From Actinomycetospora callitridis (GTDB taxonomy: Bacteria > Actinomycetota > Actinomycetes > Mycobacteriales > Pseudonocardiaceae), in the NCBI RefSeq assembly GCF_028737265.1, contig NZ_JAQZAK010000004.1, positions 124,001 through 188,000 of the forward strand: a DNA stretch of 64,000 nucleotides, in the 5' to 3' direction. The position numbers were made by a program, and so were the translations under genes. Below the pieces are notes generated by a model. The model ran no database searches. It was not told where the DNA came from and saw nothing but the letters and a program-made list of their open reading frames with translations. Positions 15,402 to 27,250 of the stretch are shown piece after piece. Position 1 is the stretch's first letter. Every line of letters begins with the position of its first letter.

Positions 15402-16961
15402 TCAGACCAGGGCCCAGGTGGGGTCGAGCAGGAGGCCGACCGCGACGGCGACGTCGTCGGCCAGCGGCCGGTCCTCGGTGCGCGGGTCGAGCACCTCCTC
15501 GGCACGGGCCAGCGCCTCCTCGACCGGGGCGGGCCCGGTGCCCGTGGCCGGCACCCCGACGTTCTGCCGCCGCAGGCGCAGGGCCCGGACGGCGGCGACG
15601 AGCTCGCACGCCAGGACGCGGGTGTAGGCGATCGCCACCTCGGTGGTCGCCCGCGCGGCCTGGGTGGAGAAGCTCGCGTGGTCCTCCAGGCCGCGGGACA
15701 CGACGGCGCTGCCCAGGGTCACCGGCAGCGCGACCTGGCGCAGCGCGGCGAGGGCGTCGTGGCTCATGTACTCGAGGATCATCACCCCCGAGCTGCCGGG
15801 CGGTCCGTCGACGAGGAACGCGCGCAGGCCGGTCTGCTCGGGCTCGACGAGGTCGCCGAGACGGGCCGCGGAGAGCTCGGCGACGCCGTGGATGCAGGCG
15901 CGGACGTGGTCGAGCGCGCCCGCGACGTAGGCGGTGTGGAAGTGCGCGTGGTGGTACACGTCGTCCTCGGCGACCGCGATCATCGGGTTCTCGGCCCCGG
16001 CGTTGATCTCGACGTCGAGCACCCGGTGCAGCGTCGCCAGGGCGTCGATCGCCGGGCCGTTGACCTGCGGGAACGCGCGCAGCCCGAACGGGTCCTGGAT
16101 GCGGCGGCCCTTGGGCGGGGTGCGCTCCATGCCGAGCAGGTGGCGCATCCGCTGGGCGCACCGGACCTGGCCGGGGTGCGGCCGGGCGCGGTGCACCGGG
16201 TCGGCGTAGGCCTCGGGGCTGCCGTCGAGCGCGAGGTAGGACAGGGCCGCGACGACGTGGCTCGAGGCGAGGACGACGTCGAGGGTGCCGGCGGCGAGCG
16301 CGGACTCGGCGAGCGTCACCGCGTTGCTGGAGACGAACGCCAGCGCGTCGCCGGCGTCGACGGCGACGGGTTCGGGACGTGACGATGCGACCGGCGGCGC
16401 CGTGTCCCACGCCCCCTCCCCCGCGAGCGCCAGCGCGATCTGGGCGAGCGGGGCGAGGTCGCCGGTGCCGATGGCGCCGAGGCGGTGGACGACGGGCCGG
16501 GCACCGGTGCGCACGGCGTCGGCGAGGGCGTGGACGAGGCGCGGCGACACCCCGGAACGGCCGGTGAGGAGCTGGTTGAGCCGGATGAGCAGCGCGGCGC
16601 GGACGAGCTCGGGATCGAGCTGGTCGCCCGCACCGCCGGAGTGGCTGCGCAGCAGGCGGAGGCCGTGACCGGCGGTGTCGGCGGGCTCGGCGTCCGCTCC
16701 GACGTACTCGTCGCGGTTCGCCCCGACCCCCGTGGTGCGCCCGTAGACCGCGCGGCGGGTGCTGAGGTCCGCGCCCAGCCGGGCGGCGCGCTCGACGTGG
16801 GCGAGGGCGGCCCGGTCGAGGTGGACGTCGGTGGGCCCGAGCGTCCGGGCCACGGCCGCGACGTCCCGGGCCGTCAGCGAGGCGCCGTCGAGCCACAGCG
16901 GCGGACGTCCCTCCACCATCGGCGGGTCGGCCTCCGGGCGGACCGGGATGTGGGTGCTCAC
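15402..16961 (-). CDS. HutH-like aromatic amino acid lyase with altered MIO motif
   Basis: 519 residues from GTG 16961 (GTGA overlap with the hutI stop). The fold is that of histidine/phenylalanine ammonia-lyase: VYGRTTGVG with catalytic Tyr73, [39 protein letters not shown] and [11 protein letters not shown]. By position it should be histidine ammonia-lyase, converting histidine to urocanate for HutU. However, the tripeptide that cyclises into the MIO electrophile, normally Ala-Ser-Gly before DLAPL, is Gly165-Thr166-Gly167. The serine essential for dehydroalanine formation is replaced, so ammonia-lyase activity is uncertain. Either this subgroup uses a modified cofactor or the true HutH is elsewhere. 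Confidence 0.8.
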   Translation of the reverse strand: MSTHIPVRPEADPPMVEGRPPLWLDGASLTARDVAAVARTLGPTDVHLDRAALAHVERAARLGADLSTRRAVYGRTTGVGANRDEYVGADAEPADTAGHGLRLLRSHSGGAGDQLDPELVRAALLIRLNQLLTGRSGVSPRLVHALADAVRTGARPVVHRLGAIGTGDLAPLAQIALALAGEGAWDTAPPVASSRPEPVAVDAGDALAFVSSNAVTLAESALAAGTLDVVLASSHVVAALSYLALDGSPEAYADPVHRARPHPGQVRCAQRMRHLLGMERTPPKGRRIQDPFGLRAFPQVNGPAIDALATLHRVLDVEINAGAENPMIAVAEDDVYHHAHFHTAYVAGALDHVRACIHGVAELSAARLGDLVEPEQTGLRAFLVDGPPGSSGVMILEYMSHDALAALRQVALPVTLGSAVVSRGLEDHASFSTQAARATTEVAIAYTRVLACELVAAVRALRLRRQNVGVPATGTGPAPVEEALARAEEVLDPRTEDRPLADDVAVAVGLLLDPTWALV

Positions 16962-18139
16962 GCTCGGGCCTCCTCGAGACGGGGTGCGGGACGCACGCGA
17001 CGGCCGGCGCGCCACACGGCCGCGGTCAGCGGGACGCCGGGGCGCTGGGCGAGGTCGACGACGGTCGGTGCGTCGAGGACGTGCAGGTCGGCGCGGGCCC
17101 CGACGCGCAGGTGCCCGACGTCGTCGCGGCGCAGCGCCCGGGCGCCGCCGAGGGTCGCGGCGCGCACCGCCTCCTCGACGGACAGGCCGGAGCGCAGCAC
17201 CGCCAGGGACACGCAGAGCGCCATGGACGTGGTGTAGCAGCTCCCGGGGTTCGCGTTGCTCGCCAGCGCGACCGTCACACCCGCGTCGGTGAGACGCCGC
17301 GCCGGCGGGGCGGGCTGGCCGGTGACCAGGTCGCACGCGGGCAGCAGGGTCGCCACCGTCGACGAGCCGGCGAGCGCGTCGACGTCGGCGTCGGTCAGGT
17401 GCGTGGCGTGGTCGACCGAGGCGGCGCCGGCGTCCACGGCCACGCGCACCCCGGGGCCGGGGCCGAGCTGGTTGCCGTGCACCCGCCCGCCGAGCCCGCG
17501 CGCGGCGCCGGCGGCGAGCACCCGGGCCGCGGCGTCGGCGTCGAAGGCGCCCTCCTCGCAGAAGACGTCGATCCAGCGCACGTCGTCCGCGACGGCGTCG
17601 AGCATCGGGCCGCAGACGAGGTCGAGGTACTCGTCGGTGGTGGTGTCGGCGGGGGTCAGGTGGGCGCCGAGGAAGGTGACCTCGTCGACCTCCTCCGCGG
17701 CGATCCGGGCCGCGCGGGCCTCGTCGGCGACCGAGAGCCCGTAGCCGGTCTTGGTCTCCAGACACGTGGTGCCCTGACCCACGGCCTCCGCGACGTGGCG
17801 GCGCAGCCGGGCGGCGAGGTCGGCGTCGGACGCGGCGCGGGTGGCCGTCACCGTCGTGCGGATCCCCGCCGCCGTGTACGGCCGGCCGGCGGCCCGCTGC
17901 GCGAACTCCTCGCGCCGGTCGCCCGCGAAGACCAGGTGGGTGTGGCTGTCGACCCAGCCGGGCAGCACCGCGCGGCCCTCGACGTCGACCGCGGTGTCGC
18001 AGGCGGGGGCGTCCCGTGCGCGCCCCGTCCAGGCCACGCGGTCGCCGTCGACCACCAGGGCGAACGGCCCCGGGCCCGTCGGTCCGTCCGGGTCGTGCGT
18101 GGTGAGCTCGCCGATCCCGGTGATCAGCTGGGTCGTCAT
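16958..18139 (-). CDS. hutI: Imidazolonepropionase
   Basis: 393 residues from ATG 18139. HutI hydrolyses 4-imidazolone-5-propanoate to N-formimino-L-glutamate. Amidohydrolase-superfamily metal motifs are visible: [12 protein letters not shown] (H-x-H) near residue 70, [39 protein letters not shown], and [16 protein letters not shown] near the C-terminus. Its length matches the family. It overlaps hutF upstream (ATGA) and the hutH-like gene downstream (GTGA), within a five-gene coupled operon. Confidence 0.95.
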   Translation of the reverse strand: MTTQLITGIGELTTHDPDGPTGPGPFALVVDGDRVAWTGRARDAPACDTAVDVEGRAVLPGWVDSHTHLVFAGDRREEFAQRAAGRPYTAAGIRTTVTATRAASDADLAARLRRHVAEAVGQGTTCLETKTGYGLSVADEARAARIAAEEVDEVTFLGAHLTPADTTTDEYLDLVCGPMLDAVADDVRWIDVFCEEGAFDADAAARVLAAGAARGLGGRVHGNQLGPGPGVRVAVDAGAASVDHATHLTDADVDALAGSSTVATLLPACDLVTGQPAPPARRLTDAGVTVALASNANPGSCYTTSMALCVSLAVLRSGLSVEEAVRAATLGGARALRRDDVGHLRVGARADLHVLDAPTVVDLAQRPGVPLTAAVWRAGRRVRPAPRLEEARA

Positions 18140-19461
18140 GCCGCCTCCTGCGCGCGGGCGTGCAGGGCGCCGATCTCGGCGGCCAGGCGCGCCGCGGGCC
18201 GCTCGACGAGCTGGTGGACCCCGTCGCGGACGATCACCTGTCCGCCGACCCGGACCTCGCGGACGTCGGCCGCCGACGCGGCGAGCAGGACCCCGTCCGG
18301 CCGGGCGCCCGCGGTGCGCACCGAGGCGGTGTCGACGGTGACGAGGTCGGCGGGCGCCCCGACGGCGAGGCGCGCGCCGTCGGTGCCGGCGTCCAGGAGC
18401 TCCCCGGGCGTGAACCGTTCCCGCACGCCGTGGCGCAGCCGCTCGTGCATCTCCAGCGCGCGCATCTCCTCGAACGGGTCGACGACGGCGTGGCTGTCGC
18501 TGCCCAGGCACAGCGGGACGCCGGCCAAGGCCAGTGCGCCGGCCGGGCCGATCCCGTCGCCCAGGTCCCGTTCGGTCGTCGGGCAGAAGCAGGCCCGCGC
18601 GCCGGTGCGGGCGAGGCGGGCGACGTCGTCGTCGGTGAGGTGGGTGGCGTGCACCGCGGTGGTCTCGGGCCCGAGGGCGCCGGCCTCGTCGAGGAGCACG
18701 GTCGGGGTGCGGCCGTGGGCGGCGAGGCAGACGGCGTTCTCGTCGGGCTGCTCGGAGAGGTGGACGTGCAACGGCCGGTCCCGCGCCCAGGCCGCGACCG
18801 TCGGCAGGGCCCCGCGCGGCACCGCACGCACCGAGTGGATCGCGGCGCCGACGCGGACGCAGCCACCGTGATCCCCCGCGCCGTCGTCGAGCGCCGCGAC
18901 GCGCTCCGCCCGCGCCGCCCAGGTCTCGACGTCGGCGTCGGCGAAGCGGCGCTGGACGCCCTCGGGCGGGCGGCCGATGCCGCCCGCGAGATAGCAGGTG
19001 TCGAGCAGCGTCAGCCGCAGCCCGGCCGCCGCGGCGGCGTCGACGAGCGCGCGGTCCATCGCGATCGGGTCGGCGTAGGGACGCCCGCCGGCAGCGTGGT
19101 GCAGGTAGTGGAACTCGGTGACCGCGGTGTGCCCGGCGAGCACCATCTCGGCGTAGACGGCGGTCGCCAGCGTCCGGTAGCCGTCCGGGTCGAGGGCGGC
19201 GGCGAGGCGGTACATGCCCTCGCGCCAGCTCCAGAACGAGCCCGCCGCCCGGGCGGGGTGGCCGCGCAGGGCGCGGTGGAAGGCGTGGGAGTGCCGGTTG
19301 ACCAGGCCCGGGAGGGTGAGCCCGGGCAGGACGGTGCCGTGGCGGGGCGCGCCGGGCGTGATCCCGGCGATCCGGCCGTCGACGATCTCCAGCGCCACCG
19401 CGGCCGTGGGACCGCCGGGACCGCCGGGGAGCCACGCCTGCTCGCACCAGATCAGCGACAC
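18136..19461 (-). CDS. hutF: Formimidoylglutamate deiminase
   Basis: 441 residues from GTG 19461, with GGAGGAG just upstream. HutF converts N-formimino-L-glutamate to N-formyl-L-glutamate plus ammonia. It is an amidohydrolase with [15 protein letters not shown] (H-x-H), [22 protein letters not shown] and [19 protein letters not shown] as zinc-binding and substrate motifs. It sits between the M20 amidase and hutI. HutF implies the two-step branch that needs an N-formylglutamate amidohydrolase (HutG), a gene otherwise missing here. Confidence 0.93.
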   Translation of the reverse strand: MSLIWCEQAWLPGGPGGPTAAVALEIVDGRIAGITPGAPRHGTVLPGLTLPGLVNRHSHAFHRALRGHPARAAGSFWSWREGMYRLAAALDPDGYRTLATAVYAEMVLAGHTAVTEFHYLHHAAGGRPYADPIAMDRALVDAAAAAGLRLTLLDTCYLAGGIGRPPEGVQRRFADADVETWAARAERVAALDDGAGDHGGCVRVGAAIHSVRAVPRGALPTVAAWARDRPLHVHLSEQPDENAVCLAAHGRTPTVLLDEAGALGPETTAVHATHLTDDDVARLARTGARACFCPTTERDLGDGIGPAGALALAGVPLCLGSDSHAVVDPFEEMRALEMHERLRHGVRERFTPGELLDAGTDGARLAVGAPADLVTVDTASVRTAGARPDGVLLAASAADVREVRVGGQVIVRDGVHQLVERPAARLAAEIGALHARAQEAA

Positions 19462-20632
19462 AGCTCCTCCAGGACGTCGGCGAGGGCACGGACGCCGGCC
19501 GCGACGTCCGCGTCCTCGGCGTGCTCGTCGGGCGCGTGGCTGGCCCCGGTGGGGTTGCGGACGTACAGCATCCCGGTGGGCAGGTGCGCGGCGAGGACGC
19601 CGGCGTCGTGGCCCGCGGCGGTGGCGAGACGGCCGGCCCGCGTGATCGTCGCCAGCGTGTCGGCGAGTCCGGGGTCGAGGGTGACCTCGTCGGACACCGA
19701 CTCGGCGCGCACCTCGACGGTGCACCCCTCGGCGGCGGCTGCGCTCTGTGCGGCGGCGGTGACGTCGTCGACGAGCGTCTGCGGGAGCGGGCCGCGGGCG
19801 TCGAGCCACAGGTCCACCCGGGAGGCGACGACGTTGGTCCCGCCGGGCACCGGGTGCAGGCGCCCGACGGTGGCGCGCGCGTCGTCGCCGTGGGCCTCCA
19901 TCGCGGCGCGGGCGGCGAGCACCGTCGTCGCCGCCGGGATCATCGGGTCGCGACGATCGGCGCGACGCGTGGTGCCGGCGTGGTCGGCGCGCCCGGTGAA
20001 CGAGAGCCGCCAGCGGCCGTGCGCCACGATCGTCGACCCGACGGCCAGCGCGTCCCCGCGCGGTGCGAGCGCCCGTCCCTGCTCGACGTGGAGCTCGACG
20101 AAGCGGCCGAGGCGGGCCAGTCGCTCCGGCTCCGGTCCGAGCCGAGCCGGGTCGTGGCCGCGTCCTGCGAGCGCCTCGGCGAGCGTCACGCCGTCGCGGT
20201 CGCGCAGCCCGCGCGCCCGGTCGGGGTCCAGGGAGCCGGTGAGCAGCCGCGAGCCCAGGCACGGCACCCCGAAGCGCCCGCCCTCCTCCTCGGCGAAGAC
20301 GACCACCGCGAGCGGGCGTCCCGGGACCACGCCGCGAGCCCGGAGCGCGTCGACGGCCGCCAGCGCCGACACCACGCCGAGCGGGCCGTCGTAGGCGCCG
20401 CCGCCGGGGACGGAGTCGAGGTGGCTGCCGGTGACGACGGCGTCGGGCCCCTCGGGGTCGCCCCACCAGGCCCACAGGTTGAGGTTCGCGTCGGTCTCCA
20501 CCTGCAGACCGCGCCGCCCGGCCTGCTCGGTGAACCACTCCCGCAGGGTCCCCTCGGCGTCGTCGCCGAGGTGGCGGGACCAGCCGCCGCGGCGGGGGTC
20601 GCGGCCGATGTCCTCGAGGTCGGTCAGCAGTG

Positions 20633-20636
<4 letters not shown>
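19452..20636 (-). CDS. M20-family amidase (allantoate amidohydrolase-like), probable HutG substitute
   Basis: 394 residues from ATG 20636. It is a hydantoinase/carbamoylase (M20) metallo-amidase: [19 protein letters not shown] holds the first metal ligands, [11 protein letters not shown] the Glu pair, FVELHVEQG the His, and [10 protein letters not shown] the dimer-domain residues; a C-terminal SHAPDEHA supplies the last His. The family cleaves N-carbamoyl or N-formyl amino acids and allantoate. It overlaps hutU by 4 bp and hutF by 10 bp. Since HutF makes N-formylglutamate and no hutG is present, I infer that this enzyme releases formate from N-formylglutamate. Confidence 0.85.
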
Positions 20637-22258
<1,622 letters not shown>

Positions 22259-22337
22259 CGTCCGTCCCCGCGCTGCTGGCATGGGTCCCAGTGCAGCGCT
22301 CCCGCGACGTCCGGGACAGACGCTCTGGCCGTCCGGT

Positions 22338-22353
22338 GTCTGGGATACGAGAC
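22338..22353. promoter_or_regulatory. Imperfect palindrome in the hutU/iclR intergenic region
   Basis: GTCTGGGATACGAGAC is a 16-bp palindrome (six of eight half-site positions symmetrical) that ends 7 bp before the iclR start and lies 80 bp upstream of hutU. This is a plausible IclR-family operator controlling both the hut operon and the regulator itself. Confidence 0.45.
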
Positions 22354-22360
22354 TGGGCCG

Positions 22361-23122
22361 ATGGCCGGCGTCCCGGGGTTGCGACGCGGGCTCGCGATCC
22401 TGCGGCTGCTCGCGGCGTCCGAGGAGCCGTTGACCGCGACGACGCTCGCGGCGCGCCTCGACCTGCCCCGCTCGAGCACCTACCACCTGCTCACCGAGCT
22501 CGAGGCCGCCGGCGTCGTCGCCCACCTCCCCGACCGGGGTCGCTGGGCCGTCGGGATCGGCGCCTTCGAGATCGGGACGGGCTACCTGCGCCACCACCCG
22601 GTCGACGAGGTGGCCGGGCCGTCGTTGCGGCGCCTCGCGCGCCGGGTGGGCCACGACGTCCACCTCGGGGTGCTCGACGGGCGGGAGCTGCTCTACCTGC
22701 TGCGCGAACGCCCGCCCCGTCCGCAGACCCTCGTCACCGCCGTCGGCGTCCGGCTCCCCGCGCACCTGACGGCGTCGGGGCGGGCGGTCCTCGCCGGGCT
22801 CGCCCCCGCGCAGCGCCGCGCCGTCCTCGCCGGCGGAGGGCCGCCGACCCGGCGCACCGATCGCGGTCCGACGTCCCAGCGCACGCTCACGGCGGTGCTG
22901 GCCGCCGACGCGCGGCGCGGCTGGTCGGTGGAGGACGGGGAGGTCAGCCGCGGCTACGCCTCGGTCGCCCACCCGATCCGCGACGCCGGCGGCCAGGCGG
23001 TCGCGGCCATCAGCGTGACGTTCCCGCACCAGTGCGAGCCGGCGTGCGGCGACACCTTCGCCCCGCTCGCGCGCGTCGTCGGCCGCACCGCCGCCGAGAT
23101 CACCCATCACCTCGGGGCATGA
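22361..23122 (+). CDS. IclR family transcriptional regulator of the hut operon
   Basis: 253 residues from ATG 22361. The N-terminal winged helix-turn-helix (about residues 5-65: [32 protein letters not shown]) is followed by the IclR effector domain (about 75-250), with [19 protein letters not shown] and the typical C-terminal [18 protein letters not shown]. It is divergent from hutU, so it most likely senses a histidine-pathway intermediate such as urocanate. Its 3' end overlaps the convergent SARP gene by 23 bp. Confidence 0.9.
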   Translation: MAGVPGLRRGLAILRLLAASEEPLTATTLAARLDLPRSSTYHLLTELEAAGVVAHLPDRGRWAVGIGAFEIGTGYLRHHPVDEVAGPSLRRLARRVGHDVHLGVLDGRELLYLLRERPPRPQTLVTAVGVRLPAHLTASGRAVLAGLAPAQRRAVLAGGGPPTRRTDRGPTSQRTLTAVLAADARRGWSVEDGEVSRGYASVAHPIRDAGGQAVAAISVTFPHQCEPACGDTFAPLARVVGRTAAEITHHLGA

Positions 23123-26075
23123 TCGCGCGGGGGCGACGGTCCGTCAGTGCCTGCCGCGCCGTCCGGATGGCGCCACGAGCGTGGGCGTGCGTGCCGGCAT
23201 GGTCGAGGAGGGCGCCGCGGCGGAGGGCGTCATCGGTCTCGGACGCACCCCACCTGTCCCGCAGGCGCGCCACCGTCGACTCGACCGGGGAGGCGTAGGG
23301 CCCGAAGCTCGGGTAGCGGTCCTGCGCCGCCAGGAGGGCCCCGGCCAGCACCGCCGCGTCGTCGGAGGCGTCGAGCCGGGCCAGGAGGACGACGAGGAAG
23401 CGCAGCAGCCAGAGCTCGACGAGCTCGTTGCCCACCTCGTCCTGTCGGTCGAAGAACGCGTCGAACCGGTCCAGTGCCTTCGCCGGTTCGCCGCTCCGGG
23501 CCGCGAGGGCGACGATCGCCCCGCGGGCGAGCATCTCGAAAAGCCGACAGTCGACCTCGTCCGCGTAGGCGATCGCGGTCGCGTACGCGGCCATGGCCCG
23601 CTCGACGTCGATGTTGGTGACCGCCTCCCCGACGACGTAGTGCGCCCAGGCAAGCATGCCCGGCCCGCCGCGTGCGCTCCGGGGAAGGAGCTCGTCCAGG
23701 ATGCGCCGGGACTCCGCCGCACGGCCCGCGTAGACGAGGGTCTGCGCCACGGACACCTCGTCGGCCAGGGCGCGGCATTCCTCACCCGCGGCGCGATGCA
23801 GCTCCCCTGCTTCACGGAAGGCCGCCAGCGCGTCCTCCGTGCGGCCCCGGAACATCGCGATGTTGCCCTGCTGGGTCACCGCCCGCGCGCCCGCGGGCCG
23901 ATCCGGGGCGGCCGCAAGGGCGCCGGACGCCGCGTAGCCGTCGGCCTCGTCCAACCGGCCGGCAGCCCAGGCCGCCGCGCTGGCCGCAGCCAGGGCCCGC
24001 GGCCGGCGCGGGTGGGCGAACTCCTCCGCGCGGTCCCACGTGGCCACGCGCAGTCCCCACGCGAGCAGGTCGAGGCGTTGGCGACCGTAGGCGTAGTCGT
24101 AGACGTCGCCCGCCAGAGCGACGGCGAGCCGCCGATCGTGCTCGACGGCGTGGTCCCAGGCGGCGTGGAGGTCGGGCACGAGACGGCCCACCCCGAGGAC
24201 GGCCGAGGCCTCGGCGGGGGTCCACATCCGGCGGTCGAGCTCGGCGAGCCGCGCGCCCGTGTCGCGGGCGTGCCGCTCGCGCAGCCCCGGCTCCTCCCCC
24301 ACCGCGACGAGCCGCTCGAGCGCGTACGTCCGCAACGTCTCGAGCAGCCGGAACCGCCCGATGCTGGCCTGCACCAGCGACTGCTCGACGAGTCGGGCCA
24401 CGAGGCCCGCGACGACGTGCGCCGGGAGCGTCGCGTCCGCGCAGACCGACTCCACCTGGTCGAGCGAGAACGAGGCAGGGAAGACGGCCAGCCGCCGGAA
24501 GAGCTGTGCCTCCTCCCCGGTGAGCAGGTCATGGGACCAGTCGACGACGGCGCGCAGCGTGCGGTGGCGTGCGGCACCGGTGCGACGCCCACCGGCGAGG
24601 AGGTCGAGTCGCTCGCGCAGTCGATCCGAGAGGCCGGCCAGTCCGAGGGTGGGTGCCCGCGCCGCGCCGAGCTCGATCGCCAGCGGCAGCCCGTCGAGGC
24701 GCCGGCACAGTTCGGCCACCAGGGCCAGCTGCTCGCCGGTCAGGGCGCTCGGGTCGAGATCGGGCGCACGCTCGATGAACAGGCGCACCGCGGGGTTGGA
24801 CCGGTCCGCGTCCTCGGGCAGGGGCAGGGGCGCGAGGACGCGGACACTCTCGTTGTCGAGCGCCAGTCGTTCCCGGCTCGTGGCGAGCACGACCAGGTCC
24901 GGGGCGCTCGCGGTCAACCGCTCGACGATCTCGGCGAGCGCATCGAGGAGGTGCTCGGCGTTGTCGAGGCAGAGCACGCCCGTGCGGTGGCGCAGCGCGG
25001 TGCACAGGGCGCCGGCGCCGTCGTCGCCCGGCGGCAGCTCCGATCCGGTCGCGTCGGCGAGGGAGGCCACCAGTCGGCCCGGCGTGACGGTGGTCAGGTC
25101 GGCCCACCATGCGGAGCCGCCGTCCTCGACGACGTGATGCGCGACCTCCAGCGCCAGCCGGGTCTTGCCGACCCCTCCCGGCCCGACCAGGGTCACGACC
25201 GGCCGGGTGGCGATACCCGTCCGGAGCAGGTGTAGTTCGTCCTCGCGCCCGATCAGCGGCGACGGGCGCCACGGCAGGGTCCGCTCGGTCGTCGGTGCAG
25301 TGGTCGCCGGAGCCGCGGGCGGGCGGGCGGCGCCGCGCGCGGACAGACCCGGGTCGTCGCGGAGAATGCGTGCCTCGAGATCGCGCAGCCCGGTCGTCGG
25401 GTCGAGCCCGAGCTCGGAGGCGACGTGCTCGCGGTGCGTGCGGTAGGCGTCGAGCGCCTCCGCGGGCCGGCCCGCCGCGTGCAGCCCGCGCATGAGCACC
25501 TCGACGGGCCGTTCGCGAAGCGGATACTCCGCGGCGAGGTCGCGCGCGCCGGCGACGGCCTCCGCGATCGAGCCCGCGGCGAGCAGCAGCGCCGCCCGGT
25601 CCTCCCGGGCGGACAGTCGCAGCTCCTCGAGGTGGAGAGCGGCCGGACGCGCGAAACCGTCCGCAAACTCGGCGTACGCAGGACCGCGCCACCAGGCGAG
25701 CGCCTCGTCCAGCAGCGCGACCGCCGCACCCGGATCGGTCGCCGAGCGCGCCAGCGCAGCGCGGTAGTCCGACTCGAAGCACACCGCGTCGATCGACGAC
25801 GCGCCCACCACCAGCAGGTAGCCGGGCGAGCGGGTGACCACAGCACGCCCCGCGGCACCGAGCGCCCGGCGAACCCGGGCCATCACCTGGTGCAGCGCGT
25901 TGTCCGTCGGGTCGGGCGGGTCGGCCCCCCAGATCGCCTCGGCCAGCCGGTACGAGGGCACGACAGAGTTCGGCTGCAGCAAGAGGCCCGTCAACAGCGC
26001 CCGCGGCCCCGCGCCCGGCGGCACCCTCGCGTCGCCACCGGAGACCTCGAGCGGGCCGAGCACTCGGAACAGCAT
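23100..26075 (-). CDS. AfsR/SARP-type regulator with NB-ARC ATPase domain
   Basis: 991 residues from ATG 26075; the longer upstream frame is not gene-like. Order of domains: OmpR-type winged helix (about 1-90, [15 protein letters not shown]), bacterial transcriptional activator domain BTAD (about 95-240, [18 protein letters not shown]), NB-ARC-like STAND ATPase with Walker [14 protein letters not shown] (about residue 300), Walker [15 protein letters not shown] and the sensor segment [10 protein letters not shown], then a long alpha-helical, TPR-like C-terminus. Such proteins activate neighbouring genes in response to a signal sensed by the repeat domain. The divergent GNAT gene, preceded by 11-bp-spaced repeats, is the likely target. 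Confidence 0.88.
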   Translation of the reverse strand: MLFRVLGPLEVSGGDARVPPGAGPRALLTGLLLQPNSVVPSYRLAEAIWGADPPDPTDNALHQVMARVRRALGAAGRAVVTRSPGYLLVVGASSIDAVCFESDYRAALARSATDPGAAVALLDEALAWWRGPAYAEFADGFARPAALHLEELRLSAREDRAALLLAAGSIAEAVAGARDLAAEYPLRERPVEVLMRGLHAAGRPAEALDAYRTHREHVASELGLDPTTGLRDLEARILRDDPGLSARGAARPPAAPATTAPTTERTLPWRPSPLIGREDELHLLRTGIATRPVVTLVGPGGVGKTRLALEVAHHVVEDGGSAWWADLTTVTPGRLVASLADATGSELPPGDDGAGALCTALRHRTGVLCLDNAEHLLDALAEIVERLTASAPDLVVLATSRERLALDNESVRVLAPLPLPEDADRSNPAVRLFIERAPDLDPSALTGEQLALVAELCRRLDGLPLAIELGAARAPTLGLAGLSDRLRERLDLLAGGRRTGAARHRTLRAVVDWSHDLLTGEEAQLFRRLAVFPASFSLDQVESVCADATLPAHVVAGLVARLVEQSLVQASIGRFRLLETLRTYALERLVAVGEEPGLRERHARDTGARLAELDRRMWTPAEASAVLGVGRLVPDLHAAWDHAVEHDRRLAVALAGDVYDYAYGRQRLDLLAWGLRVATWDRAEEFAHPRRPRALAAASAAAWAAGRLDEADGYAASGALAAAPDRPAGARAVTQQGNIAMFRGRTEDALAAFREAGELHRAAGEECRALADEVSVAQTLVYAGRAAESRRILDELLPRSARGGPGMLAWAHYVVGEAVTNIDVERAMAAYATAIAYADEVDCRLFEMLARGAIVALAARSGEPAKALDRFDAFFDRQDEVGNELVELWLLRFLVVLLARLDASDDAAVLAGALLAAQDRYPSFGPYASPVESTVARLRDRWGASETDDALRRGALLDHAGTHAHARGAIRTARQALTDRRPRAIMPRGDG

Positions 26076-26134
26076 CGTCTGGCGTCCTGGTCGTCTCGTG
26101 CCCCCGCGAGGAGTGTCGCACGTTCCCCAGCTGT

Positions 26135-26163
26135 GACAGCGATTCGTCAGGAAGCGGTCAGGA
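26135..26163 (+). promoter_or_regulatory. 11-bp-spaced direct repeats, candidate SARP box
   Basis: GTCAGGA occurs at 26146-26152 and again at 26157-26163, exactly 11 bp apart, and a degenerate copy (GACAGCG) lies a further 11 bp upstream at 26135. SARP proteins bind heptamer direct repeats with one-helical-turn spacing. The site is about 62 bp upstream of the GNAT start and lies between it and the SARP gene. Confidence 0.5.
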
Positions 26164-26225
26164 CGCTGCGGAACCTGGTCATCGACGGGCCGGAACGAGC
26201 CGGCCCCACCCAGAGAGGCAGCACG

Positions 26226-26837
26226 ATGACCACAGCGACGACCGTTGCCGTCCGTCCCGCCACCACCGCGACCGTCGGGCTCCCCGACGTGCTCGCCCGC
26301 GCGTTCCAGGACGACCCCGTCTTCATCTGGTGGATCCCGGACGCCGACCGCCGGCGAGCCACCCTGCCCGCCTTCTTCGACCTGTTCGTCGAGACGTTCC
26401 TCGTGCACGATCTGATCTACGTCGCCGCGGATGCCACCACCACCGGCACGGCCGTGTGGGGCCCGCCGTCGAACCCGTCGGGGATCGAGGACGAGGACGC
26501 GTTCGTCGCCGGTGTCGAGCGGTCCGTCGCCGAGATCGATCTCCCGCGCGTCTTCGAGATCGTCTCGGCGCTGGCCGATCAGCACCCGACGGAGCCGCAC
26601 TACTACCTGCAGTGGGCGGCCGTCCGCCCCGATCGGCAGGGACGAGGGATCGGGTCCGCGCTCCTCGCGCCCGTCCTGGAGCGCTGCGACCGCGAAGGCG
26701 TGCCCGCGTACACCGAGGCGACCAGCCTGCAGAACCGCAGGCTCTACGAGCGTCACGGCTTCGCGTTCATCGGCGAGGTCGCCGCCGCCGGAGGACCTCC
26801 GCTGTACCGGATGTGGCGCCTGCCGGCCGCGGGGTGA
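26226..26837 (+). CDS. GNAT family N-acetyltransferase
   Basis: 203 residues from ATG 26226, with an AGAGAGG Shine-Dalgarno sequence nearby. The GNAT core is in the C-terminal half: YYLQWAAVRPDRQGRGIGSALLAPVLERC contains motif A (R-x-x-G-x-G/A) that binds acetyl-CoA, followed by ASL-type strand and NRRLYERHGFAFIGEV (motif B). The acceptor is unknown. It is divergent from the SARP regulator and has a hairpin terminator immediately downstream, so it is probably monocistronic and SARP-controlled. Confidence 0.85.
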   Translation: MTTATTVAVRPATTATVGLPDVLARAFQDDPVFIWWIPDADRRRATLPAFFDLFVETFLVHDLIYVAADATTTGTAVWGPPSNPSGIEDEDAFVAGVERSVAEIDLPRVFEIVSALADQHPTEPHYYLQWAAVRPDRQGRGIGSALLAPVLERCDREGVPAYTEATSLQNRRLYERHGFAFIGEVAAAGGPPLYRMWRLPAAG

Positions 26838-26840
26838 CTG

Positions 26841-26859
26841 CCCCTCGCCGGGCGAGGGG
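26841..26859 (+). terminator. Hairpin after the GNAT gene
   Basis: CCCCTCGCCGGGCGAGGGG forms an 8-bp perfect stem with a three-base loop, starting 3 bp after the GNAT stop codon. No T-run follows. Confidence 0.55.
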
Positions 26860-26898
26860 AGCCACACTGAGCTCCCTTCGCCCGGACGAGGAGCCCCG

Positions 26899-27249
26899 AT
26901 GATCACCGGAGCACACGTCATCCTGTTCAGCGCGGACGCCGACGCCGACCGCGCGTTCCTGCGCGACCTGCTCGGCACCCGCACGGTCGACGCCGGCGGC
27001 GGCTGGACCATCGCCGCGCTGCCGCCGGCCGAGGTCGCCGTCCACCCCACCGACGAGGCTCCGTCGCATGAGCTCTACCTGATGTGCGACGACGTCGAGA
27101 CGACGACCGCCGAGCTGCGCGGACGGGGCATCGCCGTGGACCCGGTGACCGACCAGGGCTGGGGGCTGCTCACCGGCATCCGGCTCCCCGGCGGCGGGAC
27201 GCTCGGCCTCTACGAGCCCCGGCATCCCGTGGCGGCCGAGCCGGGCTGA
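26899..27249 (+). CDS. VOC (glyoxalase-like) family protein
   Basis: 116 residues from ATG 26899. Compact vicinal-oxygen-chelate fold: MITGAHVILFSADADADRAFLRDLLG at the N-terminus and a C-terminal GIRLPGGGTLGLYEP strand with the conserved Glu. A single module suggests a dimer or a small binding/resistance protein. It converges with the ornithine cyclodeaminase-like gene, with one base between stops. Substrate unknown. Confidence 0.8.
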   Translation: MITGAHVILFSADADADRAFLRDLLGTRTVDAGGGWTIAALPPAEVAVHPTDEAPSHELYLMCDDVETTTAELRGRGIAVDPVTDQGWGLLTGIRLPGGGTLGLYEPRHPVAAEPG

Positions 27250-27250
27250 G

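Noticed and set aside
23100..27050. Extended 1316-codon frame
   Set aside because: The SARP gene starts at ATG 26075; upstream codons run antisense through the GNAT and VOC genes.
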